Made by a program: the position numbers and the translations under genes. Below are positions 21,649-30,506 of a stretch of 31,185 bases of DNA, piece after piece (positions within the stretch are counted from its first letter, which is position 1; every line of letters begins with the position of its first letter). Source of the DNA: Treponema sp. UBA6988 (GTDB lineage Bacteria > Spirochaetota > Spirochaetia > Treponematales > Treponemataceae); assembly GCA_002448445.1 (NCBI GenBank), contig DJYC01000113.1, positions 3,678-34,862 on the forward strand, read 5' to 3'. The notes under the pieces were generated by a model that searched no databases, was not told the DNA's origin, and was given only the letters and a program-made list of their open reading frames with translations.

Positions 21649-24318
21649 AAAAGCGATAAGACAAATTCAGATAAATCCTCACTGCCGGCGGAGCAGGAAC
21701 TCCCCAACAAGCTATTTATTGTTCCCATAGGCGGAAGGCCTATTTTTCCGGGCATTTTTACGCCCCTTATGATTAACAATCCCGATGACACAAAGGTTGT
21801 GGAGGAAGCCTACGAGGGTGACGGCTGCATAGGTATTGTCATGCTCAAGAACGACGTTGAAAAGCCAACCCTTGCCGATGTTCACGATGTTGGAACCGTT
21901 GCCCGCATTATAAAGAAGATTAACCTTCCAGACGGCGGAATAAATGTCTTTGTGAGCACCATTGCCCGCTTTAAGATACGCAAGACCCTTAGCATAAGCA
22001 CCCCCATGGTTGCCGCAGTTGAATACCTTGATGACATTGGCGGTGACACCTTTGAGGTAAAGGCCCTTACCCGCGCCCTCATCAGCGAGATGAAGGAAGT
22101 AAGCGAAAACAACCCCATGTTCAGCGAGGAAATGCGCCTTAACATGGTGAACATTGACCACCCGGGTAAAATTGCTGACTTTATAGCCTCCATCCTTAAC
22201 ATAGACAAGGAGGAGCAGCAGAAAGTCCTTGAAACGCTTAACGTCCGCGAAAGAATGGAGCAGGTCCTTGTCTACATTAAAAAGGAACAGGAAATCTTGC
22301 GCGTACAAAAGAAAATTCAGAACGAGCTTAACGAAAAGGTGGAAAAGAACCAAAGGGACTACTTCCTCCGCGAAGAGATGAAGTCCATTCAGGAAGAACT
22401 GGGCATTTCCACGGACCCCAAGACAAACGACTACCTAAAGTTCAAGGGCAAGATAGATGCCTTCCATTTTACCGGAGAAGTAAAGGAAACCGTCTATTCC
22501 GAGCTTGAAAAATTCCAGCTTTTGGATCCCCACGACCCAGAGTACAACCAGAGCCGCAACTTCCTTGACCTTGTTTCTTCCCTGCCTTGGAACGACGAGC
22601 CAATGGAGCTCTACAGCCTTGAAGAAGCAAAGAAGATTCTGGAAAAAGACCACTACGGCCTTGACGACGTAAAAAAGCGCATCATGGAATACCTTGCAGT
22701 CCGCCGCCTAAAGGGAGACGGTAAGGGTTCCGTATTGATTCTTGTGGGACCGCCGGGCGTTGGAAAGACAAGCGTTGGCCGCTCAATAGCACGTGCCATG
22801 AACAAGCCCTTCTACCGCTTTAGCGTTGGCGGTGAGCATGACGAGGGCAACATAAAGGGACACCGCCGCACATACATTGGCGCAATGCCAGGTCAGATTA
22901 TAGAAGGACTCAAGATTACAAAGACAAAGGCCCCTGTCTTTATGATAGACGAGATAGACAAGATGAATGCCTCTGCACAAGGAGACCCGTCTGCTGCCCT
23001 GCTAGAAGTCCTTGACCCGGAGCAGAACGTTGCCTTCCGCGACACCTACCTTGACCTGCCCTTTGACCTTAGCAACGTCTTCTTTATCCTTACCGCCAAC
23101 ACGCTTGACACAGTGCCCGGCCCCCTCCGCGACAGGGCAGAAGTCATAGAGCTTTCCGGCTACATTGACCAGGAAAAGATTCAGATTGCGTCCAAGTACC
23201 TTGTTCCCAAGAACCTGGAAAAGAACGGCTTTAAGAAAAACCAGGTAAAGTACACCAAGGCCGCCCTAAGCCTTATTGCAACCGAATATGCCCGTGAAGC
23301 AGGCGTGCGTAACTACGAGAAATGCATAGACAAGATAAACCGCAAGCTTGCCTCCGAGCTTATGGCTGAATACGAAAAGGACAATCCCCCGCCAAAGATG
23401 CCAACTATGGAAGACATCCCCGACGGTAAGGTTAGCGCAAAGCCCTCCAAGAAGAGCAGGGTAAGCACAGTTGCAAGCCCCCAGGATGCGGTTAAGGCCG
23501 TTAACGAGGCTGTTGCAGCAGCCGTTTCCCTTAACGGTGAAAAAGAAAAGGACGGTGTTGCAAAAGACGGAGCTGCTCCAGAAGTTCAGGTGCAGAACAA
23601 TACCCAGTCTCAAAAAGAGGAAGCCCTCCGTGCAGAAAGGCAGAAAGTCTGGCATGATGAAAAGGTAAAAATCAGCAAGGCCTTTGCCTCAAAGAAATTC
23701 AACATAGACACAAAAGAAGTCCGCAAGTACCTTGGAAAGGCAGTCTTTGACGAAAGCCAGATAAAGGTAGCCTCTGTCCCCGGAACTGCAATCGGACTTG
23801 CATGGACAAGCATGGGAGGCGACACCCTCCTAATAGAAAGCATTGCCTTTGAATCTTCCAAGGGCGGACTCCAGCTTACGGGCCAGATGGGCGACGTAAT
23901 GAAGGAAAGCGCACAAATTGCCATGAACTGGGCCAAGCAGTACGCGATTGGACACAAGTACAAGGATAGCGAATGGTTTGAAAAGAACACCATCCACCTG
24001 CACATTCCGGAAGGCGCAACCCCAAAGGACGGCCCTTCAGCAGGAATTACAATGGCTACAACCTTCATCTCCCTCCTTCGCGGCAAAAAGATAAAGGCAA
24101 ACCTTGCAATGACAGGCGAACTCAGCCTTACCGGCCAGGTGCTCCCAATTGGAGGCCTCCGCGAAAAGACCGTAGCCGCCAAGCGCAACAAGATAAAGAC
24201 AATCATAATCCCCAAGGCCAACGAGCGCGACCTTGAAGAAATCCCCGCCCACGTAAAGGAAGGAATAAAATTCATTCCGGTAACAAGGGCAGAAGATGTT
24301 ATGGATATTGTCTTCTGA
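21646..24318 (+). CDS. lon: ATP-dependent protease Lon
   Basis: An 890-residue LonA protease, which degrades misfolded and regulatory proteins in the cytoplasm. The N-terminal substrate domain starts with IVPIGGRPIFPGI. The AAA+ module has Walker A GPPGVGKT at 368-375 and Walker B PVFMIDEIDK. The proteolytic Ser-Lys dyad is in GATPKDGPSAG (Ser798) and GGLREKTVAAKRN (Lys841), 43 residues apart as in E. coli. Between the AAA lid and the protease domain (about 579-665) is an unusual Lys/Ala/Val-rich insert containing two short hydrophilic stretches (KPSKKSRVSTV and GEKEKDGVAKDGA). The ATG at 21646 was chosen; an upstream frame reaches TTG 21610 but overlaps the promoter. Confidence 0.96.
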   Translation: MKSDKTNSDKSSLPAEQELPNKLFIVPIGGRPIFPGIFTPLMINNPDDTKVVEEAYEGDGCIGIVMLKNDVEKPTLADVHDVGTVARIIKKINLPDGGINVFVSTIARFKIRKTLSISTPMVAAVEYLDDIGGDTFEVKALTRALISEMKEVSENNPMFSEEMRLNMVNIDHPGKIADFIASILNIDKEEQQKVLETLNVRERMEQVLVYIKKEQEILRVQKKIQNELNEKVEKNQRDYFLREEMKSIQEELGISTDPKTNDYLKFKGKIDAFHFTGEVKETVYSELEKFQLLDPHDPEYNQSRNFLDLVSSLPWNDEPMELYSLEEAKKILEKDHYGLDDVKKRIMEYLAVRRLKGDGKGSVLILVGPPGVGKTSVGRSIARAMNKPFYRFSVGGEHDEGNIKGHRRTYIGAMPGQIIEGLKITKTKAPVFMIDEIDKMNASAQGDPSAALLEVLDPEQNVAFRDTYLDLPFDLSNVFFILTANTLDTVPGPLRDRAEVIELSGYIDQEKIQIASKYLVPKNLEKNGFKKNQVKYTKAALSLIATEYAREAGVRNYEKCIDKINRKLASELMAEYEKDNPPPKMPTMEDIPDGKVSAKPSKKSRVSTVASPQDAVKAVNEAVAAAVSLNGEKEKDGVAKDGAAPEVQVQNNTQSQKEEALRAERQKVWHDEKVKISKAFASKKFNIDTKEVRKYLGKAVFDESQIKVASVPGTAIGLAWTSMGGDTLLIESIAFESSKGGLQLTGQMGDVMKESAQIAMNWAKQYAIGHKYKDSEWFEKNTIHLHIPEGATPKDGPSAGITMATTFISLLRGKKIKANLAMTGELSLTGQVLPIGGLREKTVAAKRNKIKTIIIPKANERDLEEIPAHVKEGIKFIPVTRAEDVMDIVF

Positions 24319-24466
24319 ATCTGGACGGCAGGTCCGGGTGCACTGTGTCCGGTCCTTCGGAGCCGGCCAGCTCTTTTGCATTCCCCGCTTTCCAGGGTTC
24401 CGGCTCCCGCCTCCATTGCCTACGGCAACCCGCTTTTAGCGGGCCCTTCCAATCGGGCGTAGGCTT
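24316..24466. repeat. Hairpin-cassette dispersed repeat, copy C (between lon and the outer-membrane protein gene)
   Basis: It begins at the lon stop (TCTGGACGGCAGG, GTGCACTGTGTCCGGTC) and ends GGGCGTAGGC. It follows copy B over its left part and copy A over its right part. Hairpins: TCC-TTC-GGA near 24353-24361 inside CCGG...CCGG; TTGCC (24416-24420)/GGCAA (24424-24428); CCCGC (24429-24433)/GCGGG (24439-24443). It separates two convergent genes and may serve as a terminator, although no T-run follows. Confidence 0.65.
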
Positions 24467-24481
24467 ATCGCAAGTTCGCTT

Positions 24482-26134
24482 TTAGAATTCAACTCTTGCG
24501 CCAAGCTGAACAAAGCTGTTGTTTTCCCAGGCGTGGAATTCGCTTTCTTCATTTTTGCAGCCAAGGTACATGCCGCTTGCGGTGAGCGAAAGGTCTGGAA
24601 CCGGCTTGTAGACAAGCTTTGGCATTACAACAAGGTCTCCGCGTTCTATTCCGTACATGACGGTAACTTCTGGTGAAAGCTTTTCGTTCATGAAGGATGT
24701 TGTTATGTTTGCAACCAGGCGGTTGTTTGTTGCGTGGCCTGCGTTGTAGTCTGCGTCGTATTCCTTAAAGGCTCCGTCTTTTACCTTGTCGTAGTTAAGG
24801 GTAAGGCTTCCTGTTTCCTGAATGTTTACGTTCATGTTGGCAAAGGGAAGGTCAATGTCAAATCCTGCAAGCCATGCCACTGAATTGTTGTGAACCCAGG
24901 GGTTGTCGCCCTTTGTGTCTTCCGTAAGGTTGAATGCAGCTTCTCCGCGAAGGTTAAAGTGCCAGAGTATTGTGCTTGCCTCTAAGCCAAAGGTCTGCTT
25001 GCGGTCGTAGTGCAGCTCTGGAAGGGAAAGTTCTGTTCCGCTCTGGATTGCAAATGCTTTGATTGCGTCTTCCTTGGAGATTGCGCCGCCCTGTATTAAA
25101 GCTCCGTAGTTTGTAAGGAATGTTGTGTTGGATGCTATTGCCGCTGCATCTGCATAATAGGAAGAAAGGTCAACGGAAGGCTGCTTGTAGTGGCCGTAGT
25201 AATAGCTTGCGCCCACGTCAAACTGCCTGAATGTGGCTGTTACGCGGCCTCCAAGTTGGGAGTATTTTAGGGTCTTTGTGTCCGGGTAAAGATTTTCCGG
25301 ATCATCCATTAGGGAGTTAGCGTAGGTTAGGTATTCAAGGTAGTTTTTTTCTGATGCAATGTATGCTGCCGTTGGGGTGGCGGAAGCAAGTGCATCTTTT
25401 GCGGCAAGCTTGGATGCAAGGTTTGTGCTTACAATGCCTGTTACCGTGGACTTTAATTCTCCAACCTGTCCCGGAACCCAGTAGCCCTTGCTTGCAAAGC
25501 GGTCTGTAGGAAGGAATGGGGTGTATACAGCCTCAAGCCTTATGTTGCTTACCACGCTGTTTGAATATGCGGGTGCGTATATTGCCTGGGCCATTGGTGT
25601 GCTTATGCGGCGGTCAAGGTAGTCGGGGAAGATAAAGTCCGTGTAGTCGTCTGCGTTAAAGTTGTCAAGAACGTGGAGTTTGTCTCCCTTTCCCCAGGTG
25701 ATTTTCATCTTGCCTGCATTTAGGGTAAGGTTTCCCATGTAGCCCGAGAGGGTAAGCTCGTCTATTATGTCAAAGGGGTGGTCTTTTATAATGTCCTTCT
25801 GGAAGAGGAGCTTTACTTCTGCGTCTGTCTTGTTTCCAGAATACTTGATTCCGATTTTTGCGCTTGCGTCCGCATCGGTTGGGACGTTCCTAAAGTCCTT
25901 GAGGTTCTTTGCCTCAAAGCCTGTGTCTTTTCCGTCTACGTCCTTGTCTAAATATGCTCGGCCATCTGCCTTTAGTGTGCCGGAGAATTCCACAGGTATG
26001 GAAGAAGATGAGCCGCCAAAAGAGTCAAAGCCGGATGAAGAGTCACCGTCAAAAAATGAATCCTGTGCGCTTGAATTTGCTGCTAATAAAAGAAGGGCAG
26101 CGCTTGCTGCAAAAATGCGTGCTGTTGTTTTCAT
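24482..26134 (-). CDS. Outer-membrane beta-barrel protein (porin-like)
   Basis: A 550-residue exported protein. The start at 26134 gives a clear signal peptide (MKTTARIFAASAALLLL, cleavage near SSA-Q) and an AGAGG site; the frame upstream is a shadow of a repeat. The mature N-terminus is a low-complexity stretch, DSFFDGDSSSGFDSFGG, followed by a long series of amphipathic strands (for example NLTLNAGKMKITWGKGD, NIRLEAVYTPFLP, RVTATFRQFDVGASYYYGHY). The chain ends LGARVEF, with the terminal Phe typical of outer-membrane barrels. No specific family is claimed. The gene is the last of the minus-strand set with an RND transporter and a LolA-like protein, so an outer-membrane acceptor or exit pore for their cargo is the best inference. 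Confidence 0.78.
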   Translation of the reverse strand: MKTTARIFAASAALLLLAANSSAQDSFFDGDSSSGFDSFGGSSSSIPVEFSGTLKADGRAYLDKDVDGKDTGFEAKNLKDFRNVPTDADASAKIGIKYSGNKTDAEVKLLFQKDIIKDHPFDIIDELTLSGYMGNLTLNAGKMKITWGKGDKLHVLDNFNADDYTDFIFPDYLDRRISTPMAQAIYAPAYSNSVVSNIRLEAVYTPFLPTDRFASKGYWVPGQVGELKSTVTGIVSTNLASKLAAKDALASATPTAAYIASEKNYLEYLTYANSLMDDPENLYPDTKTLKYSQLGGRVTATFRQFDVGASYYYGHYKQPSVDLSSYYADAAAIASNTTFLTNYGALIQGGAISKEDAIKAFAIQSGTELSLPELHYDRKQTFGLEASTILWHFNLRGEAAFNLTEDTKGDNPWVHNNSVAWLAGFDIDLPFANMNVNIQETGSLTLNYDKVKDGAFKEYDADYNAGHATNNRLVANITTSFMNEKLSPEVTVMYGIERGDLVVMPKLVYKPVPDLSLTASGMYLGCKNEESEFHAWENNSFVQLGARVEF

Positions 26135-26149
26135 AAAGGGCCTCTGGAT

Positions 26150-26343
26150 GAAGAAGAAAATGGAGCAGGCGTTGGTCGCAACCTGCGGTTGCTTACCGAG
26201 TTTCTTCGAAACTCGCAAAGGACATGCGCTACCATTCATGCCCTATTGGGGCGTTGCGGGGCTTAGCAAAAAGATTTGCCCCGCAGAAGGGGTAGCGCAA
26301 GACGGCAACGCCGGCTGGAGCGAGGGGAAGACCTTCCCCTCCT
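26150..26343. repeat. Hairpin-rich repeat, copy F (inverted), between LolA-like and outer-membrane protein genes
   Basis: A chain of hairpins: CGCAACC-TGC-GGTTGC (about 26177-26192), CGAGTTTC-TTC-GAAACTCG (about 26198-26216), GCGGGGC with GCCCCGC around a GCAAA/TTTGC inner stem (about 26254-26284), and GGGGAAG-ACC-TTCCCC (about 26322-26338). Its reverse complement has GCTCCAGCCGGCGTTGCC and CGCAACGCCCCAATAGGGC, related to the GCAACCC...CCAATCGGGGC scaffold of copies A-D. It interrupts the otherwise compact gene set and could affect mRNA processing or relative expression. Confidence 0.5.
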
Positions 26344-26350
26344 GTATTAT

Positions 26351-27133
26351 TTATTTTCCTGTGTTAAGGAACTGCTGGGTAAAGACGTGGGCTGGGATTG
26401 CCTTGTCAATTTCCATTGTGCCAATGTTGATTGTTGTGGAGTGGCCAGTGGTGATGTCCTTGAGTGTTGTGCTCATTGGAACGTCGTAGGTGATTCCTGT
26501 TACGCCTGTCTTTTTCTGGATGCTGTTGACTGTGAGAGTCTTTACGAGCTTACCCTTGATGTACATTTCTGTGTAGATTGGGTACATGGTGTTTTTGTCT
26601 ATCCATGTGATGCGGTAGTCGTACTGGCTCTTTGTTTTTGGGTCTTCGCGGATTTTGTAGCAGCTGTAGCCGTTCTTCTGCTCTTCTGCCATGAATGTGT
26701 GTTCGTCTTCTTCTACATCGCGTGTGGAAAGGTCATCGTAGGTTGCGTCTGTTCCAAGGAATGACTTTGAGCCTTCGCTTGAATTTACGCGGCGTGACTG
26801 CTTTAATGATGGCAGGTAGATGAACTTGTCGTCGGGCTGGGTTCCCTTGTTTTCGCACTGGAGGAAGCGCGTACCTTTCTTTGCGCCCTTCTGGAAAATC
26901 ATTACTACGGAGCCAAGGTCGTTTTCTTCCTTGCCGTATTCTTCTACGTACCAGTCTTCGTTGTTACCGTTCTTGTCGGTAAGACGCATCTGTACCGCTG
27001 TGTGGCTGAACTTTGGCTTTTTAAAGTCGGCTACCTGCTTCATGATGTCGTAGCCTTTTTTGTCTGCAAATGCAGAGACTGCTGTGAGTAACAATGCGCA
27101 AGTGATGGTTGCTGTTCTTGTAAGTTTGTTCAT
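26351..27133 (-). CDS. LolA-like outer-membrane lipoprotein-sorting protein (PF17131 type)
   Basis: A 260-residue periplasmic protein with a signal peptide (MNKLTRTATITCALLL, cleavage near SAFA). The mature part shows the pattern of the LolA-like family (PF17131): GYDIMKQVADFKKPK, VVMIFQKGAKKGTRFL, the block KFIYLPSLKQSRRV and FLGTDATYDDLS, then YRITWIDKNTMYPIYTEMY and a final IDKAIPAHVFTQQFL. Such proteins have the half-barrel fold that carries a lipid chain through the periplasm, and are commonly encoded next to MMPL/RND transporters. This supports carrying a lipid or lipoprotein from the RND protein to the outer membrane. An AGGAGA site lies 8 nt before the ATG. A large stem-loop separates it from the RND gene upstream. 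Confidence 0.88.
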   Translation of the reverse strand: MNKLTRTATITCALLLTAVSAFADKKGYDIMKQVADFKKPKFSHTAVQMRLTDKNGNNEDWYVEEYGKEENDLGSVVMIFQKGAKKGTRFLQCENKGTQPDDKFIYLPSLKQSRRVNSSEGSKSFLGTDATYDDLSTRDVEEDEHTFMAEEQKNGYSCYKIREDPKTKSQYDYRITWIDKNTMYPIYTEMYIKGKLVKTLTVNSIQKKTGVTGITYDVPMSTTLKDITTGHSTTINIGTMEIDKAIPAHVFTQQFLNTGK

Positions 27134-27192
27134 ACTTCTTATCTCCTGAAAGTTTAATTGTTACAATTCAATACGAATTGCCGTCTATGCAG

Positions 27193-27245
27193 GCCCTTTG
27201 CATTTGAACAACCCGTATCTATATAGGTAAACAAATGCAAGGGGC
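27193..27245. repeat. Long stem-loop between RND and LolA-like genes
   Basis: A 14-bp inverted repeat, GCCCTTTGCATTTG (27193-27206) with CAAATGCAAGGGGC (27232-27245), with one G-T pair and a 25-nt loop. It starts 12 nt after the RND stop (minus-strand reading). No T-run follows on the minus strand, so it may be an mRNA-processing or stabilising structure within the operon rather than a full terminator. Confidence 0.55.
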
Positions 27246-27257
27246 GTTGGTTACTGT

Positions 27258-30200
27258 TTATTCCTCTTCTTCTTCCGGTACGATTGGTGCGGAAGGTTCT
27301 TTCTTTGGCCTAATGAATGCAGGATCCAACCAGTTGAGGATGCCCGGTATGATTGTCATTGCAAGCACGCTGGATGCAAACATTACGATTGCCACAAGCA
27401 CTCCAATGCAGCGCAGTACGGAGAACTTTGACAGGCAGAGTACAAGGAAGCCCAGTCCTACGGAAAGTGCGTTTGTTACGATTCCCTTGCCGCTCTTTTT
27501 GAATGTCTGCATTGTGACAAGCTTTATGTCCGCAGATTTGCTTCTTTCTTCCTTGTAGGTTGTAAGGAAGTGGATTGTGTAGTCAATTCCAACACCGACT
27601 GCAACTGATGCTATGATGCTTGTAATAAAGTCCAGGTTGATTCCTGCAAAGCCCATGACCATGTAGTTTAGCAATATTGTGAGGGCAAGCGGTACTATTC
27701 CCAAGAGGCCTGCCCAGACGGAGCCGAAGGATATTGCTATAATCAGGAATACGGAACCAAGTGAAAGTGAAAGGCTTGTAATCTGGCTTGACACAATCAT
27801 GTTTGTCATTGCGTATTCCATCTGGCTTGAGCCTGTGAACTCTATTGTGTAGCCTTGGGGGAAGTGGTTCTTTGCGTATTCCTTTGCGGCTTCGATTATG
27901 ATTCCTGTGTCTGCGGTTGCGTGTGTCCTAAGCTGGCACTGGATGCGGAGCTGGGACGGCTTGTTCTCTTTGTCCACAAAGCGGTCAAGGCTTCCGGAAA
28001 GGAGGCTCATGTAGTCGTTTACAACGCCCTGCAGCTCTTCTTTTGTGGCAACAGGGTATTTTGTAACGTCGCCCGGGATTTCGTAGTAGGCAAGACCCTT
28101 GTAGTTGAGCTGCTTCTGGAACTGCTCGAATACCTTTTCAAAGCTGGCGTTCTTTCCGCCTGCCTCTATGTATGCGGTATTGAGGAGGTTCAGGATTTCT
28201 TCTGCTGTCTTTGTCTGCTCAAGGCCTGCCTTGTATGCGATGTTGGGGTCTACAAAATCTACCGGTGGGTTTGCAGAGCCTGCATCTTCTGCTGAAGTTT
28301 CTGATTCACCGTTTGAAAGAGAGTCACTTTCTCCGAATGAAGCAAATGCGTCATCTCCGAATGAAGATACTTCTTCTGCTGAACTTGCGCCATCTCCAAA
28401 GGAAGCGAATGCGTCGTCTCCGAATGAAGATACGCTTTCTTCTGAGCCGGATGTTACATCTGAGCTGCCTGCACCTTCACCGAATGATGAAAATGCGTCG
28501 TCTCCAAAAGAAGATATTCCTGATTCATCTTGGCCGCCGGATGCCATGCCTGCAATTTCTGCGGTTGCCGGGTCGTGCCATACCTGGTTTACGCGCTTTA
28601 TGAATGTTGTAAAAGATGCAATCTTTCCTATTTTGTCCGGGTATGTTGCAAGAAGGTATTGCTGCATTTCGTCCACTGCAGTAAGGAGTTCTGGGTTTGT
28701 AACGTCGCCGTCTTCCTTTCCGCTTATGAGGAAGTATGTGCTGTTTGTTCCTGCGTAGTGCTCGTCTACATAGTCAAGGTTCTGCCTGAACTCTGATGAG
28801 CGTGGGAAGTAGTTTACCAAAGCGGTGTCTATGTTTATGAGGCGGAATCCTGTTATTGCTATTGTGAGGATTGCCACCGTAAAAATGATGAGACGTGCCG
28901 GTGTTCCGCAAAAGAAGCGGTAGATTGCATAAGTTGTTTCGCCAGATGCTTCTTCCGCGGTTTTGCCACCACGTCTCTGATGAGCAAGGTCAATGCGCCT
29001 TCTTACCCTTTCTGAAAGCTTTTCCAGAGGAGTCCTTCTGTAGGCGCGTTTGTAAGGCTTTACGAGTATGAGTGCCGGTATGAAGATGACGGAGAAGAGC
29101 AGTGCAAAGACAACTCCTATTGCCATGAATACCGCAAAGCTGTGAAGACATTCGATTGGGCTTGTTACAAGAGATGCAAAACCAACGGCTGTCGTAAGGG
29201 CTGCAAGAAGAACTGCCTTTGAAACTTCTTTTAGTCCCCTGAAAACTGCGTCTTCGTATATTTCTTTTGTGAGTTCACCTTCCACGTCGTTAAGCTCGTT
29301 GTAGTAGTGGGTAAGCACGTGGATTCCGTAGGCTGAACCTGATGCAATGAGGGCTACCGGTATTACCGATGAAACAAGGGTGAATGTTTCGTGAAGGAGT
29401 GCCATGAGGCCACATGAGCAGACAGTTGCCATAAGAACTGTAAGCAGGGGGAGGAATGTTCCTTCCAGGGTGTGGAAGCTAAAGTAGAGTGTTATAAGAA
29501 GCACTATTGCTACAAGTGGAATAAGGCGGGTAAGGTCTGAAAGCATGAAGCTCTTTGAGTTTTCCGAAAGGGAAGGATCGCCGTAGAATTTGTAGGTAAG
29601 GTTCTTTCCTGCAAGTTCCTTTTCTGTGATTGCGCGGATGTTGTCCAGAACTTCCTGGTTGCGGACAGAGTCGCCCTTTGCCTTGTAGGTTGCCTTCTTT
29701 GCGGCAGTGCGGTTCTTCTTGGCTTCTTTTACTGCTGCCTTTAGGGAAGCTATTGTTTCTGTGTCTGCGGTTTTTGCGCTGACTGCTTCCTTTAGGGCTT
29801 TCTTTGCCTTTGTGTATTCTTCGTCTGCGCTTTCAAATGCAATCTGCTCTTCGCCCTTCGGTTCGAGCGTAACCTGAATCTGTGTGCCTGTGTAGTTGTC
29901 GTCTATTATTACGCGGCTGTAGATGTCGTCCCATTCGTTAAGGCGGTCCTTAAGGCGGGCAAGCATTTCTTTGCTTCCAATGTAGTTGCCGCTTTCGTCG
30001 TAGTCATCGTCCGGGATTAGCTGGCTTGCGGAAATGGCCCCGTCCTGGTTGCAAACATAGTCAATGTGGGTGAGGGAGTCTACGTCTTCTACGTATTTTA
30101 CCTTTAGCGCCTGGTCTGTTATGTTCTTTATTACCTGAATGTTTTCCGGTGTTAGGATTGAGCCACTTTTTGACTCTATGCTGATTCCCAGGGAAATCAT

Positions 30201-30383
30201 AGAACCGAATTCATCTTCCGTCTTGGTGAGGCGGGTGTAGGATTCGTCGTTCTTGGGGAAGAACATTCTGATTGTGTTTTCGATTGTGAGATCCTTTAGA
30301 AAGAATCCAAGGAATCCTGTAAGGGCGATGGAGAATACTATGATAATCCACGGATGCTTGAAAAACTTTTTTACGAAATTCAT
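27258..30383 (-). CDS. MMPL/RND-family transporter
   Basis: A 1041-residue RND-superfamily protein of the MMPL type. Two halves each have one membrane helix, a large periplasmic loop and a bundle of five helices (first half about 13-32 and 270-440; second about 490-510 and 875-1020). Typical features are GSAYGIHVLTHYYNEL in the first bundle and SVAVGVGIDYTIHFLTTYKEE in the second (the GIDY motif, with Asp expected in proton coupling). MMPL proteins move lipids, hopanoids or lipopeptides out of the inner membrane. Two oddities: an Ala/Lys coiled-coil insert in loop 1 (about 178-240) and a Ser/Gly/Asp/Phe repeat in loop 2 (about 620-700). The ATG at 30383 has GAGGAG upstream. It leads the minus-strand set with the LolA-like and barrel proteins. 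Confidence 0.9.
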   Translation of the reverse strand: MNFVKKFFKHPWIIIVFSIALTGFLGFFLKDLTIENTIRMFFPKNDESYTRLTKTEDEFGSMISLGISIESKSGSILTPENIQVIKNITDQALKVKYVEDVDSLTHIDYVCNQDGAISASQLIPDDDYDESGNYIGSKEMLARLKDRLNEWDDIYSRVIIDDNYTGTQIQVTLEPKGEEQIAFESADEEYTKAKKALKEAVSAKTADTETIASLKAAVKEAKKNRTAAKKATYKAKGDSVRNQEVLDNIRAITEKELAGKNLTYKFYGDPSLSENSKSFMLSDLTRLIPLVAIVLLITLYFSFHTLEGTFLPLLTVLMATVCSCGLMALLHETFTLVSSVIPVALIASGSAYGIHVLTHYYNELNDVEGELTKEIYEDAVFRGLKEVSKAVLLAALTTAVGFASLVTSPIECLHSFAVFMAIGVVFALLFSVIFIPALILVKPYKRAYRRTPLEKLSERVRRRIDLAHQRRGGKTAEEASGETTYAIYRFFCGTPARLIIFTVAILTIAITGFRLINIDTALVNYFPRSSEFRQNLDYVDEHYAGTNSTYFLISGKEDGDVTNPELLTAVDEMQQYLLATYPDKIGKIASFTTFIKRVNQVWHDPATAEIAGMASGGQDESGISSFGDDAFSSFGEGAGSSDVTSGSEESVSSFGDDAFASFGDGASSAEEVSSFGDDAFASFGESDSLSNGESETSAEDAGSANPPVDFVDPNIAYKAGLEQTKTAEEILNLLNTAYIEAGGKNASFEKVFEQFQKQLNYKGLAYYEIPGDVTKYPVATKEELQGVVNDYMSLLSGSLDRFVDKENKPSQLRIQCQLRTHATADTGIIIEAAKEYAKNHFPQGYTIEFTGSSQMEYAMTNMIVSSQITSLSLSLGSVFLIIAISFGSVWAGLLGIVPLALTILLNYMVMGFAGINLDFITSIIASVAVGVGIDYTIHFLTTYKEERSKSADIKLVTMQTFKKSGKGIVTNALSVGLGFLVLCLSKFSVLRCIGVLVAIVMFASSVLAMTIIPGILNWLDPAFIRPKKEPSAPIVPEEEEE
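28285..28520 (-). repeat. Coding repeat: SFG-type motif in RND loop 2
   Basis: The motif SSFGDDAF(A/S)SFG(E/D) occurs three times between about residues 620 and 700 of the RND protein, spaced by Ser/Glu/Ala-rich linkers. The DNA copies are nearly identical, indicating recent duplication. The segment is predicted to be extended and acidic. Confidence 0.85.
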
Positions 30384-30428
30384 AAAAACTCCTCTTGCTT
30401 TATATGGATGAACCCTGGGCTTTTTGCC

Positions 30429-30488
30429 TAAGCGTTCAATTTGTTAAACCAATGACTGTAATATACCAAGTTTGAATGCAAATGTCAA
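30429..30488 (-). promoter_or_regulatory. RND-operon promoter with downstream operator-like repeat
   Basis: On the minus strand a perfect -35 TTGACA (30488-30483) and -10 TATATT (30465-30460) are 17 bp apart. Just downstream is GGTTTAACAAATTGAACGC (30450-30432), an imperfect 6-4-6 inverted repeat GTTTAA/TTGAAC, and TTGAACGCTTA, which recurs as TTAAACGCTTA at 30507-30517 on the plus strand. A strong promoter followed by a repeat over the early transcript is typical of a repressed promoter. Confidence 0.65.
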
Positions 30489-30506
30489 TAGTTTTGGTAA
30501 AAAAAA

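Noticed and set aside
23610..24416. 268-codon open frame on the minus strand inside lon
   Set aside because: It is antisense to the conserved protease domain of Lon and shows no domain of its own.
26135..26239. N-terminal extension of the outer-membrane protein
   Set aside because: It reads through hairpin repeat F and would put 35 residues before a clear signal peptide that has its own ribosome site.
28105..28758. 217-codon plus-strand frame
   Set aside because: It is the antisense of the SFG-repeat region of the RND gene; the low-complexity translation results from the coding repeat on the other strand.
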